Numbered from the stretch's first letter, positions 31,288 through 41,909 are shown. The stretch is 64,000 nt of DNA from Incurvaria masculella (GCA_946894095.1 OX335655.1:3410001-3474000), one strand, 5' to 3'. Numbers and translations are program-made. Notes: generated by a model not told the origin, from the sequence alone.

Positions 31288-31870
31288 AATAGTACGAGAG
31301 CGGACCGTCGTCAACCCTACGTCATCGAGTAACACCATGGGACCCATTTGTGGTTGTGCGGATTAGAATAGGCTTCCTAAAAATACTAGGTTGCCTGACC
31401 CAAACCTGGAACGTTTTGTGCAGTAGGTAATATTAAATCACTTTTTTGGTAGAATTTAACGTCATCGAGTAACAACATGAGACCTAGCACAATCGGTAAA
31501 GGTCATCAAGAAAAGCTAAAAAAAAGTAGGTTGGCTCGTCCTACCCTGGCACGTTCTGAGGTTGGCCGGTTTTAAAATGTCAAAAAATAAAAAAAAATAC
31601 GTCATCGAGTAACAAGATGACAATACCACCATTCGATAGTCTTATGAACATACTTCATAAAAAAATTAGGTTGGCTGCCCTCAGCCTGGCACGTTTCCTA
31701 CGCGGCCATGTTGAACGTCGGATGCGCCCAGTTCTTATATTCATCAATTGTTAAATTAATATAATATAACAGTTTTGTGATATGTCTATCTATAAACAGT
31801 GATGTTTTTATTGATCAGAACTCATCTTGAATAGGGTAAAAAAAACCAAAATGAAATATTTGTGATATAG
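31288..31870 (+). repeat. Element with three exact 140-bp-spaced units, copy A
   Basis: The 16-base box ACGTCATCGAGTAACA starts at 31319, 31459 and 31599, i.e. exactly 140 bp apart. A second box TAGGTTG(C/G)CT ... CCTGG(C/A)ACGTT lies at a similar place in each unit, while the rest of each unit has diverged. The whole 583-bp segment is present again in inverse orientation at 39658-40247. There is no coding capacity; class unknown. Confidence 0.8.
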
Positions 31871-32044
31871 GTACTGATTGATTACGTGATATTAGGGCAT
31901 TGTCGTATCTAATTATTAACTAAGTTTAACTCAAGTTAACTTTAGGTTATGATGCACATAGTTCCGCATACTTGAAGAGTAAAAACCGGAAGTTTCATAT
32001 ACATATGCTTTCGGAATCTACCGTATGGATCATTCAACGTAGGG

Positions 32045-32800
32045 AATCGCAACTCCAGTCAGCCCATGCCTACGGCATTAGAGGCGCACGCTTTAAATTC
32101 TGCCACGGGCCTCGTTATTACAAAATTTTAATCAGATTGTATGTAAACATAACGTAATGAAGATTTTTTAATAGTCATAATAAAATAAATCGCCACAAAA
32201 CTTAAACCCATAAGTGAAGTATCTCAAAGTTACTATTCTTTAATTCACATGAATTTAGGGTAAATATTCTAGAGTATATTTCCATTCTTTAAACATTTCA
32301 ATGTATATGTTTTCTATAAATATATACGCAACGTTGCCGGGTCTATACAAAAGTACATGTCCACATCGTCACTCACATATTAAGGAAGTTTAGTAAGCTT
32401 TGGCGTCACTCTCTTTTCTTTATTTACGTATCTCTTTTAATTTATCGTAACAAAGTTGCAATGTATCCAAACCGAAGCGGAATTTTAAATTAACAGCTCT
32501 TAAGTCGTAGGTATAGTTTAAATAATACCTGAAAAGCTCTGTAAAAATATTTATGTATTAGTTATAGAAAACATATACATTTATATGTTTAAAGGATGGA
32601 AATAACCATGAATATTTAACCTAAAGTCCTGTGAATAAAAGAATAGTAACTTTGTGGCGATTTATTTTATTATGACTATTAAAATTCTTCATTACATTAG
32701 GTTTACATTCAATCAAATTTGAATTATGTAATGAGGAGCTCCGTCGCCGAATGTAAAGCGTGCGCCTCTAATCTCGTAGGCATGGGCTGACAGGGGTTGA
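32045..32800. mobile_element. Long-TIR MITE (~750 bp)
   Basis: The left arm from CAACTCCAGTCAGCCCATGC (about 32050) to 32335 and right arm about 32565-32800 ending GCATGGGCTGACAGGGGTTG are inverted copies with moderate divergence. Shared blocks include GGCGCACGC/GCGTGCGCC, AATAAATCGCCACA and ATGTATATGTTTTCTATA. The central 230 bp is unrelated AT-rich DNA. No transposase. Confidence 0.7.
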
Positions 32801-32964
32801 AGAAAGGACCTTAAAGCGATGCACACTCCAGTGGCAACAAGAAAACATTTTAAAACCTGTGTACGATTTAGTCCTTCTGATGAGTTATTATTCTTACAGC
32901 AAAAAAAACGACATAATATTAAACCTTTAAATGCTACCACCTACAAAAAAATAAGAGTACAATG

Positions 32965-33807
32965 GTTTGAGAACAGTCAGTCAATCCGTCAGCGTGTTTG
33001 CGACCACTGTGGGACATACGCCTCTCCAATCCTTCTCCAGTCCTACCGGCCCTCAGCGGTACGGACCCACTGCTTTCCCCGACGCACTTGATGCCGTCTT
33101 TCCACCTGGTGGGTGGTTTTCCCACACTCCGTTTGCCTGTCCACGGCCGCCAGTGTAGGACACGGTTACTCTAACGGTCGTCATCTCGTCGGCTGACGTG
33201 ACCAGCCCACTCATAACTGGGAGGACGCACTGGTCATATGTTCGGGTCTTTAAATTTTGCGAAAGGTCAGACCTCAGAGCGAATTTAAGCTTTCCGAAGG
33301 CAGCCCAACCCAGTTGAATCCGTCGCTTAGCCTCCAAAGACAGTCTTTGTATACCAAGCCGCAGGATTTGACCGAGATAACAATTTGTCCTCCCGTCATA
33401 CCCTCAGTCGCCATGACCTTGATTTTATCCCGGTTCATCTTCAGACCTACCTATCTTTCTACTACTTATCTTTATAAAGGTCTTCCAGCATTGTTTGAAG
33501 CTGAACTCGGGAATTTGACACAAGAACAATGTGATCGGCGAAGCGAAGATGACTGAGGAAAATATTAATTAACGTTGATACCCATGTTGTCCCATTCAAG
33601 CGTCTTGAACACATATTCCGATGCGCTTGTGAAGAGCTTGGGTGAGATCACATCCCCCTGCCTAACGCCTTTAGCAAGAGGGATGGGTTGGGTATTTTAA
33701 TGAAGCCTCACAGTCATCGTCGCGGACCGATACAGATTTCGGAGTACCTCGATGTAGCGGTGGTCGATTCTACACCTCAGGAGGGAGTTTTCGACAGCCC
33801 ATTTTTC
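32965..33807 (-). pseudogene. RTE-type LINE fragment, minus strand
   Basis: Minus-strand frames give, in order, KWAVENSLLRCRIDHRYIEV and LRNLYRSATMTVRLH, then FKTLEWDNMGIN-type text, then RRIQLGWAAFGKLKF with a broken RTYDQCVLPVM, then GGRGQANGVW and the 3' end with CTGACGGATTGACTGACTG. This is the C-terminal half of the RTE-like endonuclease-reverse transcriptase LINE frequent in Lepidoptera. Frameshifts and an internal deletion near 33385 are visible. An inverted relative lies at 34663-37605. Confidence 0.7.
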
Positions 33808-34660
33808 AGCTGGCTGGATCACATTTTTATTTCTCGTCGAATATCCGTGTTTAAAATTATTATATGATTCCGGATAATTTCTCACATAAAAAATAGTTCT
33901 TTGTACGTACACATCATACATAGTATGCAATTTTAGGTTTTTAAACAAAGGCGTGCAAACAAGTGCGTCCCATTTAGAGTGTGTAATTATCCGAATTGCT
34001 TTCTTTTGTAGTCTAAATACTGAAACCGCTTCCAGTGAAGAACCCCAGAACTCAATGCCATAGGTCATGACAGAGTATAAATAACCGAAGTAGGCACTCT
34101 TCAGGGTATTCAAGTCACAGCATTTAGACAGGGTTCTGAGGCAATAACAAGCTTTTGTTAATTTATCACAAACATGTTGAATGTGTTTGTCCCATCGTAA
34201 CTTTTGATCCAACTTGAAGCCTAAGAATATAGTAGATGTTGCAAACGTTATGACTTCACCGTTATATTCGATAAACATCTCATCATTCACTTCATGTTTA
34301 ATATTTTTCATCTTAAAATGTACACAGTGTGTTTAAGCACTATTTAACATTAACCCATTTGCTGCGAACCATTTACCCAACTCCTCAATTATTTTTGTTG
34401 TTTTTGTAAGGAGTGTTTCAATACTTTTATCAGTAACAATTACATTTGCGTCGTCAGCGTAAATTACTATGGTTTTCGCGAGAAGTACTAGCATAGCGTC
34501 TTTTGCAATGTCATTAATAAAAATAATAAACAGCAATGGTGCCATGATTGAGCCTTGAGGTACTCCGTAATCGGTTTCAAATAATCGTGATACAGAGTTA
34601 TCGATAATTCCATTTAGTCTGTTTTTATATCTTATATTTACGTTACTTTCTCACCCACAT
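33808..34660 (-). pseudogene. CR1/Jockey-type LINE reverse transcriptase fragment
   Basis: Closely related to the LINE at 25158-28286. The frame has GVPQGSIMAPLLFIIFINDI and the YADD box (IVIYADDANVIVTD) around 34465, then LMLNSA-stop, THCVHF and FLGFKLDQKLRWDKHIQHVC. A single AAA-to-TAA nonsense change near 34330 breaks it (LNSSKTHC in the intact relative). Its lower end fuses in frame with the RTE fragment near 33808. Dead copy. Confidence 0.75.
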
Positions 34661-34662
34661 TT

Positions 34663-34965
34663 TCTAACCCAACCTCATCACAAACGCATCGGAATATGTG
34701 TTCAAGACGCTTGAATGGGAAAACATGGGTATCAACGTTAGTGAATATTTTCCTCAGTCATCTTCGCTACGCCGATCACATTGTTCTTCTGTAAAATTCC
34801 CGAGTTCAGCTTTAAACCATGCTGGAAGACCTTTATAAAGCATCGATAAAGGTAGGTCTGAAGATGAACCGGGATAAACCCATGGTCATGGCGACTGAGG
34901 GTATGACGGGAGGACAAATCGTTATCGACGTAGAAGTGATCGAACAGGTTGAAGAGTACGTTTTT
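34663..34965 (+). pseudogene. RTE-type LINE, upstream part split by a LINE
   Basis: Plus-strand relative of 33400-33690. It contains 'gtgttcaagacgcttgaatgg' (VFKTLEW), 'agatgaaccgggataa' and ends 'ggttgaagagtacg' (VEEYV). The reading continues at about 37003 with YLGQILRLRIQG once the LINE at 34966-37002 is removed. Frameshifted in places. Confidence 0.7.
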
Positions 34966-37002
34966 ACGAAAATTTTAGTGCTTTGCGAGGTCAAATAAAA
35001 GTTAAAATGGCTATGTTACGTACAGAGTACACTAGATCTGCAGAATTAAAGCTTCAAAAAAACTCACAGACATTCTGGGGGTATGTGCGTAGCTTACATT
35101 CTAAAGGTGGTTTTGAACCGTGTATATCTCAGCAGGGCGTACCTCACCGAGGTCCGGCTGCCGCTCAAGCCTTTGCAAATTTCTTTCAATCCGTATTCTT
35201 ACCGAACATTCCAATACTGGACCCGGTTGTCGCGCAGCGGGCAGGGACGGGTGCGGGTGGAGACGCGGGCGGTAGTCGCTATGTCAATATAGCTACTATC
35301 ACGAGTGCGGATGTCTGTCTCGCTCTCAGACAACTCAAGTCACGTAGTGCGATAGGTCCTGATGGTATTCCTGGCTATGTGTTGAAAGGATCTTCCGATT
35401 TTGTAAGTGTTCCTCTCCTCCATATATTCAACCTAGCTCTCGAGTCGGGTGTATATCCACAGCAATGGAAAGTGACACGAGTAACTCCGATACCTAAGGG
35501 TAGCGACAAATCAAATGCGGAGAACTATAGACCGGTAGCAGTGCTCTCAGCTGCTGCCAAGATTTTTGAATCGATTTTACACAGTTACATTTATGAGGGC
35601 ACTGCACCCTACATGTCACAGGAACAGCATGGATTTACACGAAAGCGCTCTGTCGAATCAAACTTGCTAGTCATCAGTCATTATATTTCTGAGAGTCTGG
35701 ACAAAAATACACAAGTAGATGTGGTGTACTTGGACTTCCGAAAAGCATTCGACAGAGTTGATAACGATATTCTACTCCATAAACTCAGTACGGCAGGTTT
35801 CACACCTAAGCTTCTAGTATTATTCGCTGAATACCTACGAGATCGGCGCCAGTATGTAAGGTACGGGTGCTACGAATCTGAACCTTATAATACCCGATCA
35901 GGAGTAAGTCAGGGTTCAGTCCTGTCTAGTCTCCTCTTTAATATAATGATTGATGACATTGTAGGGTTGACAAGCTTGGTGTCCTGTCTTCTATATGCTG
36001 ATGATTTGAAGCTATTCTTACGTATTAAGGATGAAGCTGATTGCGAGGTTATTCAACGTACTCTTGATGTAGTGTATCAGTGGAGCATCACAAACAAACT
36101 AGCTTTTAATCCTGAAAAGTGTATAGTAGCATCATACACTCGCTCACTCACACCACTGATGCACGACTACCGCCTGGGTGCTAAAGGAATTCCCAGGGCG
36201 ACAGAAGTTAAAGACCTCGGTGTTGTTTTTGATGCACACCTCACCTTCAATCCTCACATACGAGCATTAACAAAAGCCTCATTTGGCAAGCTGGGTTTCG
36301 TACTGCGAAATGCCAAAGAGTTTAAGGATCCGATCGCACTAAAATTATTGTTTAATACGCTTGTCAGATCTAAGCTAGAAGCGGGGGCAATTGTCTGGTC
36401 TCCACATGAGGATCACTATATTCTCATGCTGGAGAAAATTCAAAAAAGGTTCCTGAGATTTTTATATACTCAGATAAACGGGTATTACCCTTATATGTAC
36501 CCAACAGCATTTTTACTCGGGATTCTGGGCTTCAACTCACTTGAACTTCGGAGATCCCGGGCATTAATGCTGTTTGGTTTCAAAATTCTGATTGGGAAAG
36601 TTGATTCGCAAGCTTTACTACAGCTGGTACTAGCACTGAACGTGCCTGATGGTTACGCTCGACGGCGGAACGCACGTTTGTTTGCCGAGATCGTGACGCG
36701 CACCCGCTCTCACTACTGGTCGCCCATATGTCTCGTCCTGAGGCTGTTCAATGCGATGCATCTGTCAACACCTGAATGTGATGTGTTTGTAAATCTGAGA
36801 AGGACGTTTGAGAGAGTGTGCACGACATTTTTGGAAGGCTATTTGAAAGTTAACTCATCCATAGTTAATTAAATGTCTGTTTTTTTTTTCTTCCATATTG
36901 AAATTAAGTTTGCTACATTTTACGCCTTGGTTTCCTGTTATGTAAAATGTATGTATTTGTCAAATAAATAAATAAATAAATAAATACAAATAAATAAATA
37001 CA
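34966..37002 (+). mobile_element. 5'-truncated LINE inserted into an RTE copy
   Basis: Coding part 34983-36872, 3' UTR 36873-36960 and a (AAAT)n tail (36961-37002). It interrupts an RTE element between GAAGAGTACG and TATATCTCGG, so it is the younger insertion. Only a 4-base AGTA match is visible on both sides, so the target duplication is very short or obscured by the tail. Confidence 0.8.
34983..36872 (+). CDS. LINE reverse transcriptase, partial ORF2
   Basis: 629 codons without internal stops. The region before the polymerase has GPDGIPGYVLKG (125-136). Reverse transcriptase motifs are NYRPVAVLSAAAKIFES (181-197), QHGFTRKRSVESN (215-227), YLDFRKAFDRV (249-259, with D251), SGVSQGSVLSSLL (306-318) and YADD (338-341). 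The C-terminal portion has KLEAGAIVWSPH and RRTFERVCTTFLEG. The opening codon is TTG; the first ATG is at 35007, and the element is simply 5'-truncated. The endonuclease is missing. The intact frame suggests recent insertion. It is related to the LINE at 28737-30173. Confidence 0.85.
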   Translation: MRGQIKVKMAMLRTEYTRSAELKLQKNSQTFWGYVRSLHSKGGFEPCISQQGVPHRGPAAAQAFANFFQSVFLPNIPILDPVVAQRAGTGAGGDAGGSRYVNIATITSADVCLALRQLKSRSAIGPDGIPGYVLKGSSDFVSVPLLHIFNLALESGVYPQQWKVTRVTPIPKGSDKSNAENYRPVAVLSAAAKIFESILHSYIYEGTAPYMSQEQHGFTRKRSVESNLLVISHYISESLDKNTQVDVVYLDFRKAFDRVDNDILLHKLSTAGFTPKLLVLFAEYLRDRRQYVRYGCYESEPYNTRSGVSQGSVLSSLLFNIMIDDIVGLTSLVSCLLYADDLKLFLRIKDEADCEVIQRTLDVVYQWSITNKLAFNPEKCIVASYTRSLTPLMHDYRLGAKGIPRATEVKDLGVVFDAHLTFNPHIRALTKASFGKLGFVLRNAKEFKDPIALKLLFNTLVRSKLEAGAIVWSPHEDHYILMLEKIQKRFLRFLYTQINGYYPYMYPTAFLLGILGFNSLELRRSRALMLFGFKILIGKVDSQALLQLVLALNVPDGYARRRNARLFAEIVTRTRSHYWSPICLVLRLFNAMHLSTPECDVFVNLRRTFERVCTTFLEGYLKVNSSIVN

Positions 37003-37605
37003 AGTATATCTCGGTCAAATCCTGCGGCTTCGTATACAAGGACTGTCTTTGGAGGTTGAGCGACGGATTCAACTGGGTTGGGCTGCCTTCGGAAAGCTTA
37101 AATTCGCTCTAAGGTCTGACCTTCCGTAGAAATTTAAAGACCCGAACATATGACCAGTGCGTCCTCCCGGTTATGACATGACGTACGGGTGTGAAACGTG
37201 GACTCTGACGGTCGCCGTTGTCCAAAGGTTAAAAGTTGCCCAGCGAGCAATGGAGCGTGCAATGCTGGGAATATCGCTACGGGATATGGTACGTAAAGAG
37301 GCAATCCGCCGACGTACCAAAGTAGTCGATATTGGACACCGCGTGGCTAAGCTCAAATAGCAGTGGGCTGGTCACGTCAGCCGAAGAGACGACGACCGTT
37401 GGAGTTACCGTGTCCTACACTGGCGGCCGTGAACAGGCAAACGGAGTGTGGGAAGACCACTCGCCAGGTGGGAAGATGAGACAAGTGCGTCGGCGGAAAG
37501 CAGTGCTTCCGTACCGCTGAGGGCCGGGAGGACTGGAGAAGGATTGGAGAGGCGTATGTCCAGCAGTGGATGCAAACACGCTGACTGACTGACCGACATT
37601 GCGAA
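37003..37605 (+). pseudogene. RTE-type LINE, 3' part
   Basis: Continues the RTE fragment of 34663-34965: ATYGCETWTLTVAVVQRLKV-type text, then AMERAMLGISLRDMVRKEAI and RRRTKVVDIGHRVAKLK, followed by a TAG where tryptophan is expected, then WAGHVSR and the 3' end CGCTGACTGACTGACCG. Decayed by the nonsense change and a frameshift near 37178. It is the inverted relative of 32965-33400. Confidence 0.75.
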
Positions 37606-37665
37606 AATTGTACCCATGTTCTCGAAGCACAGGGTCCATTTCGGTGAAGATATTCACACACACAC

Positions 37666-37713
37666 AGAGCACAGCGGTTGTGTGACACACTTGTCACACA
37701 ACCGCTGTGCTCT
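37666..37713. repeat. Perfect 22-bp hairpin
   Basis: AGAGCACAGCGGTTGTGTGACA (37666-37687) is followed by a CACT loop and its exact reverse complement (37692-37713). It lies at the boundary between the RTE 3' end and the Penelope-like fragment. Confidence 0.9.
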
Positions 37714-38505
37714 GAGTCTCAATGCTCTTGCGACCGATTCCAAATGCACCCACACAAATGCACCAAAATGAGCATGATGCGAAGTAGCTTGTAGACAACG
37801 ATTTGTGTGTGTCGGCTTGCGGTACACTGTGTGGCTTAGGATTCCATCCAATCGTCGAGCAAAAAGTACTTCTAAGAACGCCAAAGTGCCTACCTTCTCA
37901 CAATCTACTGTATATTTTAAATTTGTGTGAACCTAATTAAGATGAGAGATGAAAGCGTCGAGTGATTGGCGACCATGTGACCAGATTGAAATCACGTCAT
38001 CCACGTACCGTACCTAAAACATTGACTTAAGAGGTGAAGTTTGCAATGTGCGGTGTTCCAGCGGTTCCATGAAAAGGTTTGCCACCACTGGTGTCACTGG
38101 TGATCCCATTGCTACACCTTCTCGCTGGATGTAGTATTGTCCTTGCCACAGAAAGTATGTCGTAGTGAGACAATATGGCAGGAGCTTGACGCACTCAGTG
38201 TCGATGTCGTTGCTGATGACTAAGTTTCTGATGATGTCGAGGGACTCTTGGACTGGTACGTGTGTATACAGCGACTCGACGTCAAAGCTCACTAATAGAT
38301 CCATGCATGCCAACTTCACTGTAGACAACAATTCCACAAAATGGGCCGAATCTTTAACGTAGGACGACGTCTTGCCAGACAGGGGTTGAAATATTGAGGC
38401 GACATGTTTAGCGAGGAGGTAGGTAGGAGCATTTATCTGGCTGACTATTGGTCTAAGGGGGTTCCCGTCTTTGTGAATTTTAGGAAGACCGTAGAAGCAC
38501 TATCA
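37690..38505 (-). pseudogene. Penelope-like retroelement fragment
   Basis: Minus-strand reading gives the Penelope reverse transcriptase pattern: FYGLPKIHKDGNPLRPIVS (near 38500), LVSFDVESLYTHVP, YYIQREGVAMGSPVTPVVAN, a RYVDDVI box just after a stop codon near 38010, and LAFLEVLFARR followed by HTVYRKPTHTNRCL. Stops and loss of the 5' part and GIY-YIG end make it non-functional. It is the only member of this class seen in the window. Confidence 0.8.
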
Positions 38506-38689
38506 CCGCATTTCCGCTACCACCTCGACCCACACCTATGACTTACGACCACGGCGAGCCTAGTTGTCAGTCGTCTGCTGCGTATGAACGTGGCGGACAA
38601 CCTCCTTGACAACTGAACGATCAGCTCGATACGTCGGCGAATGTCTCCTCCCGCCGCGTGAAAAGCCATATTAATTTTCAAATATATTT

Positions 38690-39620
38690 AACGACAACGG
38701 TAACCCCAAAAGTATCACAAGTAAGGTTATTTCTTTAGTTATAGCTGAAGATAGATCATTTGCCGTATTTAATACATCACAATTCACATTACGTATTTGG
38801 GTCCCCAGTGCATTAAACTCGTTTTACTGTCATTTAAAAGTAGGTTATTGGCTTCACACCATAATTTAAGTGAGTTCATAGCTTGTATAAAGGACTCCCG
38901 TAGTTCTGATATACGATTTTTTTAAATTCATGATTTGTCATCCGCACATAAAATCATATCATTATCTGTTGCGATGCAGCTTGAAATATCATTTATAACA
39001 ACATATGAAACCACGGTCTTAGAACTGAACCCTGCGGTATACCCATAGTGATTGATTCTACATCAGACTTAGTACCGTTTACTTCACAATTTTGTTGTCT
39101 ATTTAATATATATAATTTACAAATACCTCATTTATTTTCCCTAACACCATAAGTGTTCTAGTTTTCCTGGAAGTATTTTGTGATCTACACAGTCAAAAGC
39201 TTTTGATACATCACAGAAAATGCCGTAGGTGCTCATAGATTTAACTAGAGAAGTTAAAATAGATATTAACATCAAGGCAATGGCATCTCCTGTTGACCTA
39301 CACTTACGAAATCCGAATTGATTATAATTAATAACACTGTGAATGTAAGGACACAGGCCGATAATTTTCAACATCATTATGAGATCCCTTTTTAAGCAAT
39401 GGTATTACCCTAGTAATTTTTAATAAGTTTGGAAATGTGCCATATTAAATACAATTCTAAGAGGTTCTATAATACTGCCCCATATGGACTTTAACAGATT
39501 CAAAAGTGACAGACTTCTTATTGCGTGGTAAAAATATTTTGAGTTGCTCTAATGCGAGATTTACAATTTATTGGATGTATTTAGTTGTATCTTGAGCGAC
39601 AGAAGAAAAATATTTGTTGA
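38690..39620 (-). pseudogene. Decayed CR1-type LINE reverse transcriptase
   Basis: The best-preserved frame (39377-39141) has NQFGFRKCRSTGDAI and FCDVSKAFDCVDHKIL. Further broken frames with ADD-like text lie at 38930-38960. Many indels; old copy. It is distinct in sequence from the three well-preserved LINEs in the window. Confidence 0.65.
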
Positions 39621-39657
39621 AATGATTTTTTTTGCAACCATTGCACGCAAACTATCA

Positions 39658-40247
39658 ATATATCACAAATATTTCATTTTGTTTTTTTTTTACCTATCCA
39701 ACGTGAGTTCAGATCAATAAAAACATCACCGGTTTATAGATATACATATCACAAAACTGTTATATTATATTAATTTAACAATTGATGAATATAAGAACTG
39801 GGCGCATCCGACGTTCAACATGGCCGCGTAGGAAACCTGCCAGGCTGAGGGCAGCCAACCTAATTTTTTTATGAAGTATGTTCATAGGACTATCGAATGG
39901 TGGTATTGTCATCTTGTTACTCGATGACGTATTTTTTTTTATTTTTCGACATTTTAAAACCGGCCAACCTCAGAACGTGCCAGGGTAGGACGAGCCAACC
40001 TACTTTTTTTTAGCTTTTCTTGATGACCTTTACCGATTGTGCTAGGTCTCATGTTGTTACTCGATGACGTTAAATTCTACCAAAAAAGTGATTTAATATT
40101 ACCTACTGCACAAAACGTTCCAGGTTTGGGTCAGGCAACCTAGTATTTTTAGGAAGCCTATTCTAATCCGCACAACCACAAATGGGTCCCATGTTGTTAC
40201 TCGATGACGTAGGGTTGACTACGGTCCGCTCTCGTACTATAAGATGT
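39658..40247 (-). repeat. Element with three exact 140-bp-spaced units, copy B
   Basis: Inverted copy of 31288-31870. The box TGTTACTCGATGACGT ends at 39930, 40070 and 40210, again exactly 140 bp apart. Differences from copy A are few (for example CGTAGTCAACCC against CGTCGTCAACCC). Confidence 0.8.
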
Positions 40248-40542
40248 TTGTATCCGCATAACAATGTACTTATCTCTTTAGCGAATGTAATTACGTTCTT
40301 TGAGATAAATATAAATTCTATAACAACAAGTTATAGAAGTTATTGGCTTAAAAATATGCTGTTAGGTTTCTCATGAAATTAAACAAATGAGAAACATTAA
40401 GTACGTGCCTATCTAAATTGTCTATTTTCACTTGAACTATTGAATAAAAGCTTGTTTTTAAAAGTTATTAATTCTTTATTATGTGCGCTGGTCATAACGT
40501 ACGCATTTAATTTCGATGCACTTGAAATATAAATATGTGTAG
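40248..40542. other. Non-coding stretch, nothing recognised
   Basis: AT-rich, no gene. It ends in the TACAGATC target duplication of the following MITE. Confidence 0.5.
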
Positions 40543-40550
40543 TACAGATC

Positions 40551-41281
40551 CACGGAGGATAGAGATAGAGAGGAGATGGTCTAAGCAAACTGGGTCTGTG
40601 TCCACCAAGTGGGTCGCTACGTCACAGCCCACGTGATAAATAAGGCGTGGCTTAGCGACATTCGCGACATGGCGCTGGCGGTGTTAGGTTGTGGGACAAT
40701 ATTATGGTCTGCGGCGCAATTTGCGGCGAACAGTCGATTACACGATGAGATTTTGTGTAAAATGTAGCAAACATTACACAGGACAAAATAATGTAAAGTT
40801 TGTAGGTGGAATGACGTTTTAATTGTCAGTAAAACATCTCATATTTTATAATTTGAGTCAATATTCGAGCATTGTATCGATGTATCGCACTTGCTATGTG
40901 CCGATAGATGGCGCGTAATCATTTTCGTTTTACGGTAAGAAATGTTGATCTCATGATGCAAGTTTTAATGACATTTTTTAATTAAAATTATTTGAATCCG
41001 CGCGAAGCCATAGATTTATAATTTCTAAGGTTTTTTTATAGAAAAAACACTTAGTAAAATGTTAAAGGCGCCATCTAGTTGTTGTCTTGTAACCACTAAG
41101 AATAGCTCTCGGAATAGCTGCTACCAGAATATCGATTCTTCCGGTAGATGGATTTCGCAAAAATGGCCGGTGCATAACCCCACCATGAAGCGATTTTCCC
41201 CCTGCTATCCCGCACAGTGTCACGCTGCGATCTTTAGTAATATGAGTTAAAAACATCTCCTCTCTCTCTCTATCCTCCGTG
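40551..41281. mobile_element. hAT-type MITE with 8-bp target duplication
   Basis: The terminal inverted repeats start CACGGAGGATAGAG(A/T)AGAGAGGAGATG (left 40551-40577) and end with the complement (right, to 41281). TACAGATC flanks both sides (40543-40550, 41282-41289), and 8-bp duplications are the hallmark of hAT elements. The 731-bp interior has no transposase frame. The short opposed frames at 41059-41301 are shadows of its right end. Confidence 0.8.
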
Positions 41282-41609
41282 TACAGATCCATGTCTGCCA
41301 TATTGGAATGAAAGGGATTGAGTAATTATTTCTCAATCCCGAAAAGTCTGAAAATACGTGACTTTATTTTTCGGGTCGCAATGACTGTTGATGTGCGCTC
41401 TTACTGTACATATTATGTACCTACCCAAGTTCTGTATTCCAACGGTATTCAAATATTCATGAGTATTTACTCTGTCGTCTGCACGTCTAGTCGTGGCGAA
41501 AAACAATATTTGCCTGGCGACTCATTTCGCAGGGAGCCATTTATAGATTTTCTCCATTTTCCAATGCATGTCGTTACAGCCGACTTAGGGATTTTCGTGG
41601 TTTGGCTTC
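41282..41609. other. Non-coding stretch, nothing recognised
   Basis: The 99-codon frame at 41318-41617 has no motif; no repeat family recognised. Confidence 0.5.
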
Positions 41610-41790
41610 ACGTATAACTCTAGGTCCCCCCCTTCCTTACTTACCAGCCCGGATTGGTACCATCACATTGAATGTACGATGGTCAAAGCGGCAACAAAAA
41701 TTGTCCTTATTTTCCATCCAGTTCTATGTAGCCTTGCAATATAATGAAGGTCTTGGTATGGCACTTGGTTTCCATACGTTGTGTTAGGAG
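41610..41790 (+). repeat. SINE fragment (body to tail)
   Basis: Sense-strand body: 'taggtcccccccttccttac', 'cccggattggtaccatcac', 'caaagcggcaac', 'catccagttctatgtagcc' and 'aaggtcttggtatggcac'. The head is missing. Confidence 0.65.
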
Positions 41791-41909
41791 GCAACAGATT
41801 AAACAGGAAATTATAGATAACTAACGTTGCATGACTAACGTCATACAACGCACAAAACTCGCCGGAAAACTGCTCATTTTCACTGGGACTATGACATTTC
41901 TAATAAGCT

